From positions 1 through 42,038 of the forward strand of contig CAJXXI010000002.1 in NCBI GenBank assembly GCA_913062615.1: a stretch of 42,038 nucleotides of DNA, written 5' to 3'. Position numbers and translations under genes: made by a program. The DNA comes from an uncultured bacterium (lineage in GTDB: Bacteria; Planctomycetota; Phycisphaerae; Phycisphaerales; UBA1924). Of the stretch, positions 24,584 to 32,789 are shown in pieces. The notes under the pieces are model-generated. The model was not told the DNA's origin. It ran no database searches and was given only the letters and a program-made list of their open reading frames with translations. The stretch's first letter is position 1. Every line of letters starts with the position of its first letter.

Positions 24584-25219
24584 TTATCCCCCGTCATCGC
24601 TCATGATCGGAGCCGGGAACGGCGCAATGGTCTCTCCCGCATCTGATCCTTCAGGACCTGGCACAAATGTGCCTCGCAATGACGCGGCATACGCAGCAAC
24701 CATCGCGATCTCGTTTGGATTAAGCAAGGTCTGGGCGGGCATCTTCTTGTTCTCGGTGCCGTTGGTCACCAAGCCCACGATGTCCATCATTTCCTTGACA
24801 TACAGGTAGTTGTCATCGGTCAGGTTGAGCCCAAGTCCGGTGATCCCCTGTGCCTCTTTGCCATGACAAACGGTACACGTGCCGTTGAAGATGCTCTTGC
24901 CCGTCGCCAGCCAAGCCTCGCTCCCCATGATGGTCTGAAGTTTCACTTCATCCATAGGCATCTCGCGGAGCTTGCCGAACTGAATCTCTTCCGCTGCTGC
25001 GATCTTGTTGGCCAAGCGAACCTCACGCGATGGAATCATCGGCGTGAAATGCACCACAACAACATAGAGCACCGCAAAGATACACGATCCAATAAAGATC
25101 ATGTGCCACCAACCCGGGATCGGATTGTCGTACTCTTGGATCCCGTCGTAGTTATGCGAGAGCAACTCTTCTTGGTGGGCTTCACCCTTGTATGAATCTG
25201 GCTTGTTGGTATCAGACAT
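24584..25219 (-). CDS. ccoP: CcoP, single-haem cytochrome c subunit of cbb3 oxidase
   Basis: A 211-aa subunit: N-terminal CcoP signature HNYDGIQEYDNPIPGWW, one membrane helix (about 45-65), and one cytochrome c domain with CTVCHG and an axial Met in KKMPAQT. Normal CcoP carries two CxxCH motifs; here only one exists. ATG 25219 is chosen because GGGGAGG lies about 9 bases upstream, within the longer frame that starts at 25234. It overlaps the ccoQ end by 8 bases, in the usual ccoNOQP order. Confidence 0.92.
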   Translation of the reverse strand: MSDTNKPDSYKGEAHQEELLSHNYDGIQEYDNPIPGWWHMIFIGSCIFAVLYVVVVHFTPMIPSREVRLANKIAAAEEIQFGKLREMPMDEVKLQTIMGSEAWLATGKSIFNGTCTVCHGKEAQGITGLGLNLTDDNYLYVKEMMDIVGLVTNGTENKKMPAQTLLNPNEIAMVAAYAASLRGTFVPGPEGSDAGETIAPFPAPIMSDDGG

Positions 25220-25451
25220 GAGCTGCCTCCCCATTGCGAGTTGAGTCTGTATCTGAACTGGATTTGATCGAAACGCGAGGCGTAAAAATCACATCGTCAT
25301 CAAGCGGGATATTCGCCGCCGCTTCGATCTCTTGCTTCGACTTGCTCATCACATTCCACACCACCGCAATAAAAGCAGCAAGGAAAAAGATCAACGCAAT
25401 ACTCGGATAGATCGACAGATCAAGATAGGAAACGATTTCGGTCATTCTCAT
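25212..25451 (-). CDS. ccoQ: CcoQ, small cbb3 oxidase subunit
   Basis: 79 aa: a single membrane helix (IYPSIALIFFLAAFIAVVW) and a polar Ser/Asp-rich tail, as in CcoQ. The ATG at 25451 overlaps the ccoNO stop (ATGA) and has GAGGAGG 7 bases upstream; an alternative ATG at 25445 lies two codons in. It probably stabilises the assembled oxidase. Confidence 0.8.
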   Translation of the reverse strand: MRMTEIVSYLDLSIYPSIALIFFLAAFIAVVWNVMSKSKQEIEAAANIPLDDDVIFTPRVSIKSSSDTDSTRNGEAAHV

Positions 25452-27769
25452 GGCGACACCTCCTCTTGAGTTTCCTCAACCAGAGGCGGAGTCTTCGAGA
25501 TATCAGTCCCCATCCGCTGGAGATACGCGATCAGAGCAACGACCTTCTTGTCATATGTCTCTTCATACGATGGTCCACCTTGTGCTTCGAGCTCCATCGC
25601 GATCTCAAGGGCTTGCCCCTGGGCGTGCTCGACGGTCTTGCCTTCGAGAAGCAACTCACCATACGGAACTCCCAACAGAGCCATCGAATCGACCCGACCA
25701 CGGATCTCATCGAAGTTTATCGTGTTCGACAACAGCCAAGGATAACGAGGCATGATCGAGTTCTCGGAGATATCCGCAGGGTTCTTGAAGTGACGGTAAT
25801 GCCACAGATGCGTACGCAATCCGCCCTCACGAGCAAGGTCTGGACCGATTCGGCGAGAACCCCACTGGAACGGATGATCATAAACAAACTCACCCGGCTT
25901 GGAGTATTCGCCGTACCGCATGGTCTCCCACAAGAACGGACGGATCATCTGCGAGTGACAGTTGTAGCAACCTTCAGCGACATAAATATCTCGACCCGCA
26001 AGCTCCAAAGGCGTGTACGGCGTCACAGTTGTAATCGTAGGAATATTCGACGAAACCATAAACATCGGGACCGCTTCGACAATGCCACCGATCGCTACCG
26101 CGACGAGCACCCAGAGGGTGAACTTCACAGGCTTGCGTTCGAGCGAACGATGCCAGTTGCCCTGGAGGAACTTATCGCCCGCGTGTCCCACGCCTGTGTT
26201 CGCACCCAGGCGAGACTTGGCCGAAGGATCTGCAGGATCGTTCTTGCTCAGTGCTGGTGCATAGTGCACGACATCTTCATACTTCTCAGGACGAGCCTTC
26301 CAAGTCATGAACATGTTGTAGAGACCGAGGATTGCACCGGTGAGGTACAACAACCCGCCGACAACGCGAATCCAGTACATCGGAATCAACACGGTCACTG
26401 TTTCGATAAAGTCGGGATAGGACAAACGCCCGTTGACATCAAACGCACGCCACATCAACCCTTGGGTGATGCCGGCAGCATAGATGGCGAGCACATAGAG
26501 CACCATACCGATCGTGCCGATCCAGAAGTGAGCAGCACAGAGTTTCTTGGAGTAGAGCTTCGTCTGGAAGAGCCGAGGCATCATCCAGTAGAGCATGCCA
26601 AAGGTCATAAACCCGTTCCAACCAAGCACACCCGCATGGACATGTGCGATCGTCCAGTCGGTGTAATGCGAGAGCGAGTTGACCGATTTGATCGACAACA
26701 ACGGCCCCTCAAAGGTCGACATCCCATAAAAGGTAATGCCCACAATGTAGAACTTGAGAATCGGATCAGAAGCCACGCGATGCCAAGCACCACGCAAAGT
26801 CATCAAACCATTAATCATCCCGCCCCACGATGGCATCCACAGCATGACCGAGAAGACCATACCAACCGTCGATGCCCATTCTGGCAACGCGGTGTAGTGC
26901 AAATGGTGAGGGCCGGCCCAGATGTAGATAAACACCAACGACCAGAAGTGAATAATCGAAAGCTTGTACGAGAACACAGGGCGCTCGGCAGCTTTAGGAA
27001 GGAAGTAGTACATCAAACCAAGGAATGGCGTCGTCAAGAAGAACGCCACCGCGTTATGACCATACCACCACTGCATCAGCGCGTCTTGCACACCCGCATA
27101 GATTGGATACGACTTGAGCGCGAGTTCAGCCGATGGCATCTCGCCATACTGAACAAGGTAGACCAAACCCGCGGGCACCCACAGGTTGTTAAAGACATGA
27201 AGCATCGTCACCGTGACGATCGTGGCGATATAGAACCACAACGCGACATAGATATGGCGTTCGCGACGATGAATCAGTGTCATCATGAAGTTGCCGCCAA
27301 AGAACACCAGCCAGACTACAGCGATCATGAGATCGATTGGCCATTCGAGTTCGGCGTACTCTTTACCCTGGGTGATTCCAAATGGTAAAGTAAGCACCGC
27401 AGAGAGAATGATCAGCTGCCAACCATAAAAATGGAGCTTAGAGAGCAGGTCGGAATACATTCTCGCTTTACATAGCCGTTGGGTCGAGTAGTAGATCGCA
27501 GCAAAGATGCCATTGCCCGCAAAGGCGAAGATCGCAGCGTTGGTATGCAACGGACGCAAACGCCCAAAGCTCAAGAACGAGATACCAAAGCTCGAATCCG
27601 GGTAGGCAAGCTCGATCGCGATGATCACACCCACGAGCATCGCAACGACGCCCCAGATGATGGTTGCCCACGCAAACATACGAACAATTTGATCGTCGTA
27701 GACAAATGCTTCAAGCCCATCCTTGTCAGGATGCTGATGCGCCTTCGTTTTTTTTGCTTTATCCGCCAC
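25448..27769 (-). CDS. ccoNO: CcoN-CcoO fusion, catalytic core of cbb3-type cytochrome c oxidase
   Basis: A 773-residue fusion. Residues ~1-500 are CcoN: His ligands in LHTNAAIFAFAGNG, the WWYGHNAVAFF site with the cross-linked Tyr-His, the copper pair in GPHHLHYT, and HVHAGVLGWNG. After a polar linker (~500-560) comes CcoO: one membrane helix, then a cytochrome c domain with CYNCH (about 600) and axial Met in IMPRYPW. The enzyme reduces O2 at low oxygen and pumps protons. Start is GTG at 27769 with AAAGGG upstream. Fusions of these subunits occur in planctomycetes and some Bacteroidota. Confidence 0.96.
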   Translation of the reverse strand: MADKAKKTKAHQHPDKDGLEAFVYDDQIVRMFAWATIIWGVVAMLVGVIIAIELAYPDSSFGISFLSFGRLRPLHTNAAIFAFAGNGIFAAIYYSTQRLCKARMYSDLLSKLHFYGWQLIILSAVLTLPFGITQGKEYAELEWPIDLMIAVVWLVFFGGNFMMTLIHRRERHIYVALWFYIATIVTVTMLHVFNNLWVPAGLVYLVQYGEMPSAELALKSYPIYAGVQDALMQWWYGHNAVAFFLTTPFLGLMYYFLPKAAERPVFSYKLSIIHFWSLVFIYIWAGPHHLHYTALPEWASTVGMVFSVMLWMPSWGGMINGLMTLRGAWHRVASDPILKFYIVGITFYGMSTFEGPLLSIKSVNSLSHYTDWTIAHVHAGVLGWNGFMTFGMLYWMMPRLFQTKLYSKKLCAAHFWIGTIGMVLYVLAIYAAGITQGLMWRAFDVNGRLSYPDFIETVTVLIPMYWIRVVGGLLYLTGAILGLYNMFMTWKARPEKYEDVVHYAPALSKNDPADPSAKSRLGANTGVGHAGDKFLQGNWHRSLERKPVKFTLWVLVAVAIGGIVEAVPMFMVSSNIPTITTVTPYTPLELAGRDIYVAEGCYNCHSQMIRPFLWETMRYGEYSKPGEFVYDHPFQWGSRRIGPDLAREGGLRTHLWHYRHFKNPADISENSIMPRYPWLLSNTINFDEIRGRVDSMALLGVPYGELLLEGKTVEHAQGQALEIAMELEAQGGPSYEETYDKKVVALIAYLQRMGTDISKTPPLVEETQEEVSP

Positions 27770-27797
27770 GGTAGATACCCTTTATGCGTTGTGTGCC

Positions 27798-27827
27798 TCG
27801 TGTCGACTTGACACATATATGACACGA
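27798..27827. promoter_or_regulatory. inverted repeat upstream of ccoNO
   Basis: TCGTGTC (27798-27804) and GACACGA (27821-27827) are perfect 7-base arms 16 bases apart, centred about 43 bases before the ccoNO start. An inner TGTC-GACTT-GACA overlaps the left arm. It could be an operator controlling the oxidase operon; no FNR-type TTGAT-N4-ATCAA box was found. Confidence 0.4.
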
Positions 27828-27847
27828 TACCAGAACTTGGCATTCGT

Positions 27848-27858
27848 GTGCATTGCAC
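27848..27858. promoter_or_regulatory. palindrome GTGCATTGCAC upstream of ccoNO
   Basis: GTGCA-T-TGCAC, perfect 5-base arms around one base, about 85 bases upstream of the ccoNO start. The rest of 27770-28056 holds no gene I can support. Confidence 0.3.
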
Positions 27859-28056
27859 CACAATTTTATCGTCTCATCGCAATTTACACGATCTGACAGC
27901 ATCAATCGTATCTGGCTCGTCACACTGGTCAACCGATATGGCACCTCATTGTCCTCTTTAATTCAAAAGAAAACACCACACCACAAATCCGTACCCACAC
28001 CCATCGCGAACACATCTCATCGATGCTGATGGGTACAGATATCTGCCCGATCGCAT

Positions 28057-29082
28057 TTAGCCCTGATTCGTGTAGTTTTGGTCCATGAACCGCCGGTATT
28101 CACCGGTGCGGACATGATCGGACCATTCGAGATTGTCCTTATACCACTGGACCGTCTCCTCGAGGGCTTGAGGCCAGGCTGACCGCGTCGGCTCCCACCC
28201 AAGCTCGTCGCGGATCTTGGTCGCATCAATCGCGTACCGCATATCGTGCCCGAGTCGATCGGGGACGTGCTCTATAAAGGTTTCGTCTCGTCCACAAAGA
28301 TCGATCAGCATCTTGGTCAGTTCCAAGTTCGATCGTTCGTTGTTGCCACCGATGTTGTACGCCTCACCGGGCTTGCCATCATCGAGCACCCGACAGATCG
28401 CCTCGCAGTGATCCAGTACATGGAGCCAATCACGGATATTCCGCCCATCACCATACAAAGGCACCTTCTTGCCCTCAATCAGGTTGTTCACAAACAACGG
28501 AATCACCTTCTCGGGGAACTGGTAAGGCCCAAAGTTATTCGAACATCGGGTGATCCCGATGTTCATGCCATAGGTGTGGTGATACGCCCGCGCGAGCATG
28601 TCGCCCCCCGTCTTGCTCACCGCATAGGGCGAGTTGGGCGCCAAAGGCGTCGATTCAGTGAACAACTGGCTCTTATCATCCAAAGGCAACTCGCCATACA
28701 CCTCATCGGTCGAGACATACACGAACCGCTTGATGTTGTGGCGCTTGGCCGAATCGAGCATGCACTGGGTGCCGATGATGTTCGTGTTGAGAAACAACGA
28801 CGGATCATGGATCGAACGATCAACATGCGACTCCGCTGCCAGGTGCAAGACGACATCAGCCTTGGGCATGATCTCGTCGAGCTTGGCCCCATCATTGATA
28901 TCACAGTGCACAAACTCATGGCGAGGCTCGTCGACAAACTCCGCCAACGACTCTAGATTCCCCGCATAAGTCAGCCCGTCAAGATTGATCACACGATCAT
29001 CGGGTCGGTGCTCAAGGATATACCTGACGAGGTTCGAGCCGATGAATCCGGCGCCGCCGGTGACGAGGATGGTCTGTCCCAT
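28057..29082 (-). CDS. rfbB: dTDP-glucose 4,6-dehydratase
   Basis: Extended short-chain dehydrogenase of 341 aa: NAD-binding TGGAGFIGSN (8-17), STDEVYGEL, catalytic YAVSK, RCSNNFGPYQFPEK and the late GHDMRYAID region, all typical of RmlB. It turns dTDP-glucose into dTDP-4-keto-6-deoxyglucose, the step after RfbA toward rhamnose and other deoxysugars. It lies 17 bases downstream of rfbA. rfbC and rfbD are not in the window. Confidence 0.96.
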   Translation of the reverse strand: MGQTILVTGGAGFIGSNLVRYILEHRPDDRVINLDGLTYAGNLESLAEFVDEPRHEFVHCDINDGAKLDEIMPKADVVLHLAAESHVDRSIHDPSLFLNTNIIGTQCMLDSAKRHNIKRFVYVSTDEVYGELPLDDKSQLFTESTPLAPNSPYAVSKTGGDMLARAYHHTYGMNIGITRCSNNFGPYQFPEKVIPLFVNNLIEGKKVPLYGDGRNIRDWLHVLDHCEAICRVLDDGKPGEAYNIGGNNERSNLELTKMLIDLCGRDETFIEHVPDRLGHDMRYAIDATKIRDELGWEPTRSAWPQALEETVQWYKDNLEWSDHVRTGEYRRFMDQNYTNQG

Positions 29083-29099
29083 ATGAATCGTTCCGTTCG

Positions 29100-29834
29100 T
29101 TAAACTTTGTTTGCGCCGGTATCAGCGATCAGATTCGATGCACGGTGCAAGCTCTCGATCGTTCCCGCATCGGTCCACCACCCGTCGAGTGTCGCGCTCG
29201 TCAGATTGCCACGACGCAGATACTCTGTATTCACATCCGTGATCTCAAGCTCGTTTCTCTTTGATGGCTTGAGCGTTGCACAAATGTTGAAGACATCGGA
29301 GTCATACATGTACAGCCCCGTCACCGCCATATTGCTCGGTGGATTTGTTGGCTTCTCGATAATGTTCACGATCGTCTCGCCATCATCACCAAACTCAACG
29401 ACCCCGAACCGCTCAGGATCGTGCACCTCTTTGAGCAGCACCTTCGCGCCGTCCTTCTGGTTGCGGAAGTCCTCAACCGCATCATTGATATTGTTCTCGA
29501 TGATGTTGTCGCCCAAAATCACGCAGACCTTGTCATTGTCCACGAAGTGCTTGCCGAGCTTGAGCGCATCAGCGATCCCGCCCTCACCAACCTGAAAGGC
29601 GTACTCCAATCGGGTCAGACCGAGCTCTTTGCCATCACGCAAGAGCTTGATGAAGTCGCCAGCATTTTCTTCGCCCGTCACGATCATGATCTCGGTGATC
29701 CCCGCGTTGACGAGGCACTTGATCGGGTAGTACACCATCGGCTGGTCATAGACCGGCAGCAGATGCTTGTTGGTCACCAATGTCATTGGTCGCAAGCGTG
29801 TGCCCAAGCCGCCTGCCAAAATCATGCCCTTCAT
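29100..29834 (-). CDS. rfbA: glucose-1-phosphate thymidylyltransferase-like nucleotidyltransferase, short form
   Basis: Forms dTDP-glucose from dTTP and glucose 1-phosphate. The 244-aa protein has the nucleotide-binding LAGGLGTRLRPMT (6-18), the HLLPVYDQPMVYYPI segment, VGEGGIADAL, the metal-site Asp in ILGDN, IIEKPTNPPSN and WWTDAGT. It lacks the C-terminal part of the ~290-aa tetrameric enzyme, as in short bacterial and archaeal forms. Placement just before rfbB supports the dTDP-sugar role; UDP-glucose specificity is less likely. Confidence 0.92.
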   Translation of the reverse strand: MKGMILAGGLGTRLRPMTLVTNKHLLPVYDQPMVYYPIKCLVNAGITEIMIVTGEENAGDFIKLLRDGKELGLTRLEYAFQVGEGGIADALKLGKHFVDNDKVCVILGDNIIENNINDAVEDFRNQKDGAKVLLKEVHDPERFGVVEFGDDGETIVNIIEKPTNPPSNMAVTGLYMYDSDVFNICATLKPSKRNELEITDVNTEYLRRGNLTSATLDGWWTDAGTIESLHRASNLIADTGANKV

Positions 29835-30089
29835 ATGTCATTCCCTCCGTCATTGCCCAATACAAGGCTGTGTATGCGAGTGTATCCCCCATCGGCGGAA
29901 AAACCGGGTTCATCCAACAACACCACTTATAGAGGACCCGATGCCGACCATTGATGGTCTGATAGCTCCCATCATGAAAAACACCGATCGGATCGCCCCT
30001 TTTTGAGATTCCTCTCCATCAAAAACTCCCCCACGGCGGCTTGAAGCTCGATTTTATCATTAACACCAAACAATACCCGCTCATTTAAT

Positions 30090-30120
30090 TTGGATAAATG
30101 CGTAAACTACGATTATCCAA
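30090..30120. promoter_or_regulatory. inverted repeat upstream of the first paralogous surface gene
   Basis: TTGGATAA (30090-30097) and TTATCCAA (30113-30120), perfect 8-base arms with a 15-base loop, in an AT-rich non-coding region. The rest of 29835-30089 shows no gene. Confidence 0.4.
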
Positions 30121-30151
30121 CCACTTGCAATTCATTCTTCACATACGAAAA

Positions 30152-30168
30152 TCGGCAATAATTGCCGA
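30152..30168. promoter_or_regulatory. 17-base perfect palindrome upstream of the first paralogous surface gene
   Basis: TCGGCAAT-A-ATTGCCGA is a perfect palindrome with 8-base arms, directly 6 bases upstream of the proposed promoter box at 30175. Position and symmetry suit an operator. Confidence 0.45.
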
Positions 30169-30174
30169 CTTTGG

Positions 30175-30201
30175 GTGGCACACGCTCCATGCGGTTGTAT
30201 G
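30175..30201 (+). promoter_or_regulatory. shared promoter-like motif GTGGCACA-N13-TGTATG, copy 1
   Basis: GTGGCACA (30175-30182), 13 bases, TGTATG (30196-30201), 51 bases before the ATG. The same pair at the same spacing precedes the paralogous gene (31051-31077), which supports a functional promoter or operator. Confidence 0.5.
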
Positions 30202-30252
30202 TTCCAGTAGCCACTCAGTTTGTGGCGCGAAAACACAAGAGGAGAAGAGCTT

Positions 30253-30924
30253 ATGAATATCACCCAAACAATCGTCGCATCAGTCGTTGTTGCGTGCGGA
30301 TCAGCCGCGTACGCAGGCGCTGTTGTCGATCTCGGGCCCAACCAGTTCGCTGGCGGACTCAGCGGCATCATGAATACCCAAATGTCAGAACTCATTGGTT
30401 CAATCGAGATGGATAACTTCCAAGATTTCTCGATCTACGCCAACACCGAAGGGCGTGGTCAAGATGCATTCTATGAAGGCACCTTCATGACCCGCATCGT
30501 TCGTTCACACGAAACCGGAAACCTGCACTTCAACTACCGCGTGTTGTCGCCAAACGACCAGCTCGCAGGCAGAATCTCACACATCGAAGTCAGCGGATTC
30601 GAAGGATTCCAGACTCGCGTTGAGTTCCGCAACGAGACAACCTCTCCTGGTACCGTAGGACCAGAAGGCGCGACACGCAGTGGCGACGGCAGCATACTTG
30701 ACTTCAACTTCGCGTTGGGTCTCGACACCGCAGACGAATCACGGTACTTCTTCGCGATGGTTGATACCGATTCCTACTACTTGGATTCGGCGATCGCCAC
30801 GATCTACCTCGAATCCGGCGAATCAGTCTCCATGAGCATCGCCAGTGCAAACCCAATCCCCGCCCCAGGTGCACTCGGACTCTTGGGTGCCGCGGGCCTG
30901 ATCTCGACTCGCCGTCGTCGATAA
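30253..30924 (+). CDS. exported PEP-CTERM-like surface protein, paralogue 1
   Basis: 223 aa: signal peptide (about 1-21, ending AYA), a beta-rich core (FYEGTFMTRIVRSHETGNLH, SHIEVSGFEGFQTRVEFRN, DESRYFFAMVDTD), and a C-terminal sorting signal PAPGALGLLGAAGLISTRRRR, where PAPG takes the place of the classical PEP. Such tails are processed by exosortase-type enzymes; none is seen here. AAGAGGAGAAG lies just before the ATG at 30253. About half of the residues match the next gene, so the pair arose by duplication. Function unknown. Confidence 0.85.
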   Translation: MNITQTIVASVVVACGSAAYAGAVVDLGPNQFAGGLSGIMNTQMSELIGSIEMDNFQDFSIYANTEGRGQDAFYEGTFMTRIVRSHETGNLHFNYRVLSPNDQLAGRISHIEVSGFEGFQTRVEFRNETTSPGTVGPEGATRSGDGSILDFNFALGLDTADESRYFFAMVDTDSYYLDSAIATIYLESGESVSMSIASANPIPAPGALGLLGAAGLISTRRRR

Positions 30925-30951
30925 GACCTCTATCCAATCTTGATTTTCAAG

Positions 30952-30981
30952 AAGCCGTCCTCGTCAGAGGGCGGCTTTTTT
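30952..30981 (+). terminator. Rho-independent terminator after surface paralogue 1
   Basis: AAGCCGTCCTC-GTCA-GAGGGCGGCTT, an 11-bp stem with one G-U pair and a 4-base loop, followed by a T run. Starts 28 bases after the stop. Confidence 0.9.
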
Positions 30982-31050
30982 CGTCGCAATGCCCATTCAT
31001 GCCTCAAATTCAAGGATTCGTTAGATAGTCCGCTAATTCTCTGATGTTTT

Positions 31051-31077
31051 GTGGCACATCGCATAAATGGATGTATT
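31051..31077 (+). promoter_or_regulatory. shared promoter-like motif GTGGCACA-N13-TGTATT, copy 2
   Basis: GTGGCACA (31051-31058), 13 bases, TGTATT (31072-31077). It could also be read as -35 TTGTGG, 17-base spacer, -10 TGTATT. 63 bases before the ATG of paralogue 2. Confidence 0.5.
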
Positions 31078-31140
31078 TTTTATCTGACCACACGATCCGC
31101 GGGGTGTTAACAAGAACACACGCTCAATGAGGAGATGAGT

Positions 31141-31803
31141 ATGAACTATACAAAAAATATCGGGGCCTTGATCGCCTTGGCTTGCGGCTCAATCGTATCG
31201 GCTGGCGATGTACAATGGCTCGCTGCTGGAGATTCCGTCACTGGACTCTCAGGCACCGACAACCAGTTGACCCCCGAGCTGATTGGCGTCGTGCTTGATG
31301 ACTCTCTTTATAACTTCTCGATCTTTGCCGACCCAGAAGGGATTGACGAGACAGTTTTGTATGAAGGCACATTCATGACCCGCGTCGTTCGCTCATTCGA
31401 AACGGGCAAGCTTACATTTAACTACCTGTTGACCGAATCAAACAGCCAACTCGCTGGATTAATCTCCCATATCGAAATCAGCGGCTACGCCGGTTGGGAA
31501 TCACGCGTTGAATATCGCAACGATGCGACCGCTCCGGGTGATGAAGGCCCAAGCGATGCGAGCCGAAGTTCCGATGGAAACATGATCGACTTCGACTTCG
31601 GAACACTGCTCGATTCCGGCGAAGATTCACGGTTCTTCTTCGTCATGACCGACGCCGAGACCTTCAACGAAAACATTTCCATCGCCACCGTCTACCTCCA
31701 AAGCGGTGAATCGGTCAGCTTTGATATTGGTGCCGTGCCAACACCGGGCGCTCTCGGACTCCTCTCCATCGCGGGTCTGATCACCGCGCGCCGTCGCCGA
31801 TAA
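31141..31803 (+). CDS. exported PEP-CTERM-like surface protein, paralogue 2
   Basis: 220 aa with signal peptide (about 1-20, ending VSA), the same beta-rich core as its neighbour (YEGTFMTRVVRSFETGKL, SHIEISGYAGWESRVEYRN, DSRFFFVMTDAE) and the tail PTPGALGLLSIAGLITARRRR. ATG 31141 is preferred over 31135 because GAGGAG (31129-31134) then has a 6-base spacing. It has its own terminator and promoter-like motif, so the two copies are separate transcription units. Function unknown. Confidence 0.85.
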   Translation: MNYTKNIGALIALACGSIVSAGDVQWLAAGDSVTGLSGTDNQLTPELIGVVLDDSLYNFSIFADPEGIDETVLYEGTFMTRVVRSFETGKLTFNYLLTESNSQLAGLISHIEISGYAGWESRVEYRNDATAPGDEGPSDASRSSDGNMIDFDFGTLLDSGEDSRFFFVMTDAETFNENISIATVYLQSGESVSFDIGAVPTPGALGLLSIAGLITARRRR

Positions 31804-31830
31804 CCGATCGACAACAACGAAACTATCCAA

Positions 31831-31858
31831 GAGCCGTCCTTCATCGGGCGGCTCTTTT
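31831..31858 (+). terminator. Rho-independent terminator after surface paralogue 2
   Basis: GAGCCGTCC/GGGCGGCTC, a 9-bp stem with one G-U pair and a 6-base loop, then TTTT. It closely resembles the terminator of paralogue 1, which suggests that the duplication included the 3' flank. Confidence 0.85.
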
Positions 31859-31976
31859 ACATGCTCGTTTACATATTCGGACGCCAAAACCCGATTACGA
31901 CACAGGGCATTCAACAGAATCTCACCTCTTGAGCAACACCCCACCGCTGACTGATCCAATCAGTCGAATTGTAGAT

Positions 31977-32648
31977 ATGAGTTCTCTTCCAATCGACCCA
32001 AACCCCGCGCACACCCCACTCCGATTGCAGAGCGAGCAACCCGCACCATCGAATCCGGGCTTGGCCAACCCGCTGAGCGATGCCCACCTCAATCGGATCA
32101 GGCTCGCATCCAAACGCGCCAAACCGGTCGAAAAAGCGATTCGCTACGCCAACTTCTCTGGCTGGACAACGCTCCTCGCCGGCGCCTTGTCATTGCCCTT
32201 CGCCCTGGGCAACTTGCCGATGATGATCTTCGCACTCGTGATCGCCGGGGTCGGCACGCGAGAACTCACCCTCCGCCGACAGCTCATTAAACTCGATATG
32301 CGCGTTCCAACAAAGCTCGCGATCAACCAACTCATGCTCGGGGGCGCACTGATCACGTACGCCGTCTATATGCTTGTCGCAACGCCATCAAAGACCATGA
32401 TCGAATCGGCGATGGAAGCCGACCCCGTGATGCAGAGCACACCCGAACTCGCGGGCATGATGGACGAGCTGATCCAGCTCGAACAGGTCGCCACCGCGAT
32501 GATGTATCTCGCCATGATCGCCTTGGCGATGCTCTTTCAGGGGGGGACCGCGTTGTACTACTTCCTCAAGGGCTCAAAGCTCAAAAGACTGCATAAAGAG
32601 ACGCCCGAGTGGGTAATTAATGTCTATAAAGCGGTCCACCACTCATAA
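31977..32648 (+). CDS. membrane protein of unknown function
   Basis: A 223-aa protein with a polar Pro-rich N-terminal tail (about 60 residues), then four membrane helices (GWTTLLAGALSLPFALG, MMIFALVIAGVG, LMLGGALITYAVYMLV, ATAMMYLAMIALAMLFQG) and a basic C-terminus. No family recognised. The ATG at 31977 is used; an in-frame TTG at 31929 is possible and neither has a clear ribosome binding site. Located between the surface gene pair and an S41 peptidase gene. Confidence 0.7.
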   Translation: MSSLPIDPNPAHTPLRLQSEQPAPSNPGLANPLSDAHLNRIRLASKRAKPVEKAIRYANFSGWTTLLAGALSLPFALGNLPMMIFALVIAGVGTRELTLRRQLIKLDMRVPTKLAINQLMLGGALITYAVYMLVATPSKTMIESAMEADPVMQSTPELAGMMDELIQLEQVATAMMYLAMIALAMLFQGGTALYYFLKGSKLKRLHKETPEWVINVYKAVHHS

Positions 32649-32789
32649 CGCACTGAGTTGGCGAACCGATTTATCGCATTGGTTTTCATGATGTGAAACC
32701 CCACCGCGTAGATCCCATATATACTCCCGAGTGCCTTGCCAGAGTTGCATGGGCTCATGGTCTACTCATTCCTTTAGCTGGAGTCCTTC

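Noticed and set aside
25466-27388. 640-aa plus-strand frame antisense to ccoNO
   Set aside because: Long only because of the GC pattern; composition (His/Arg/Gln-rich) is unnatural and the minus strand carries a clear enzyme.
27770-28056. FNR/Anr box before the oxidase operon
   Set aside because: No TTGAT-N4-ATCAA on either strand; the nearest ATCAA (near 27900) lacks a left half.
30175-31077. Sigma-54 promoters
   Set aside because: TGGCAC is present, but the GG to GC distance is not 10 bases in either copy and the TTGC element is missing.
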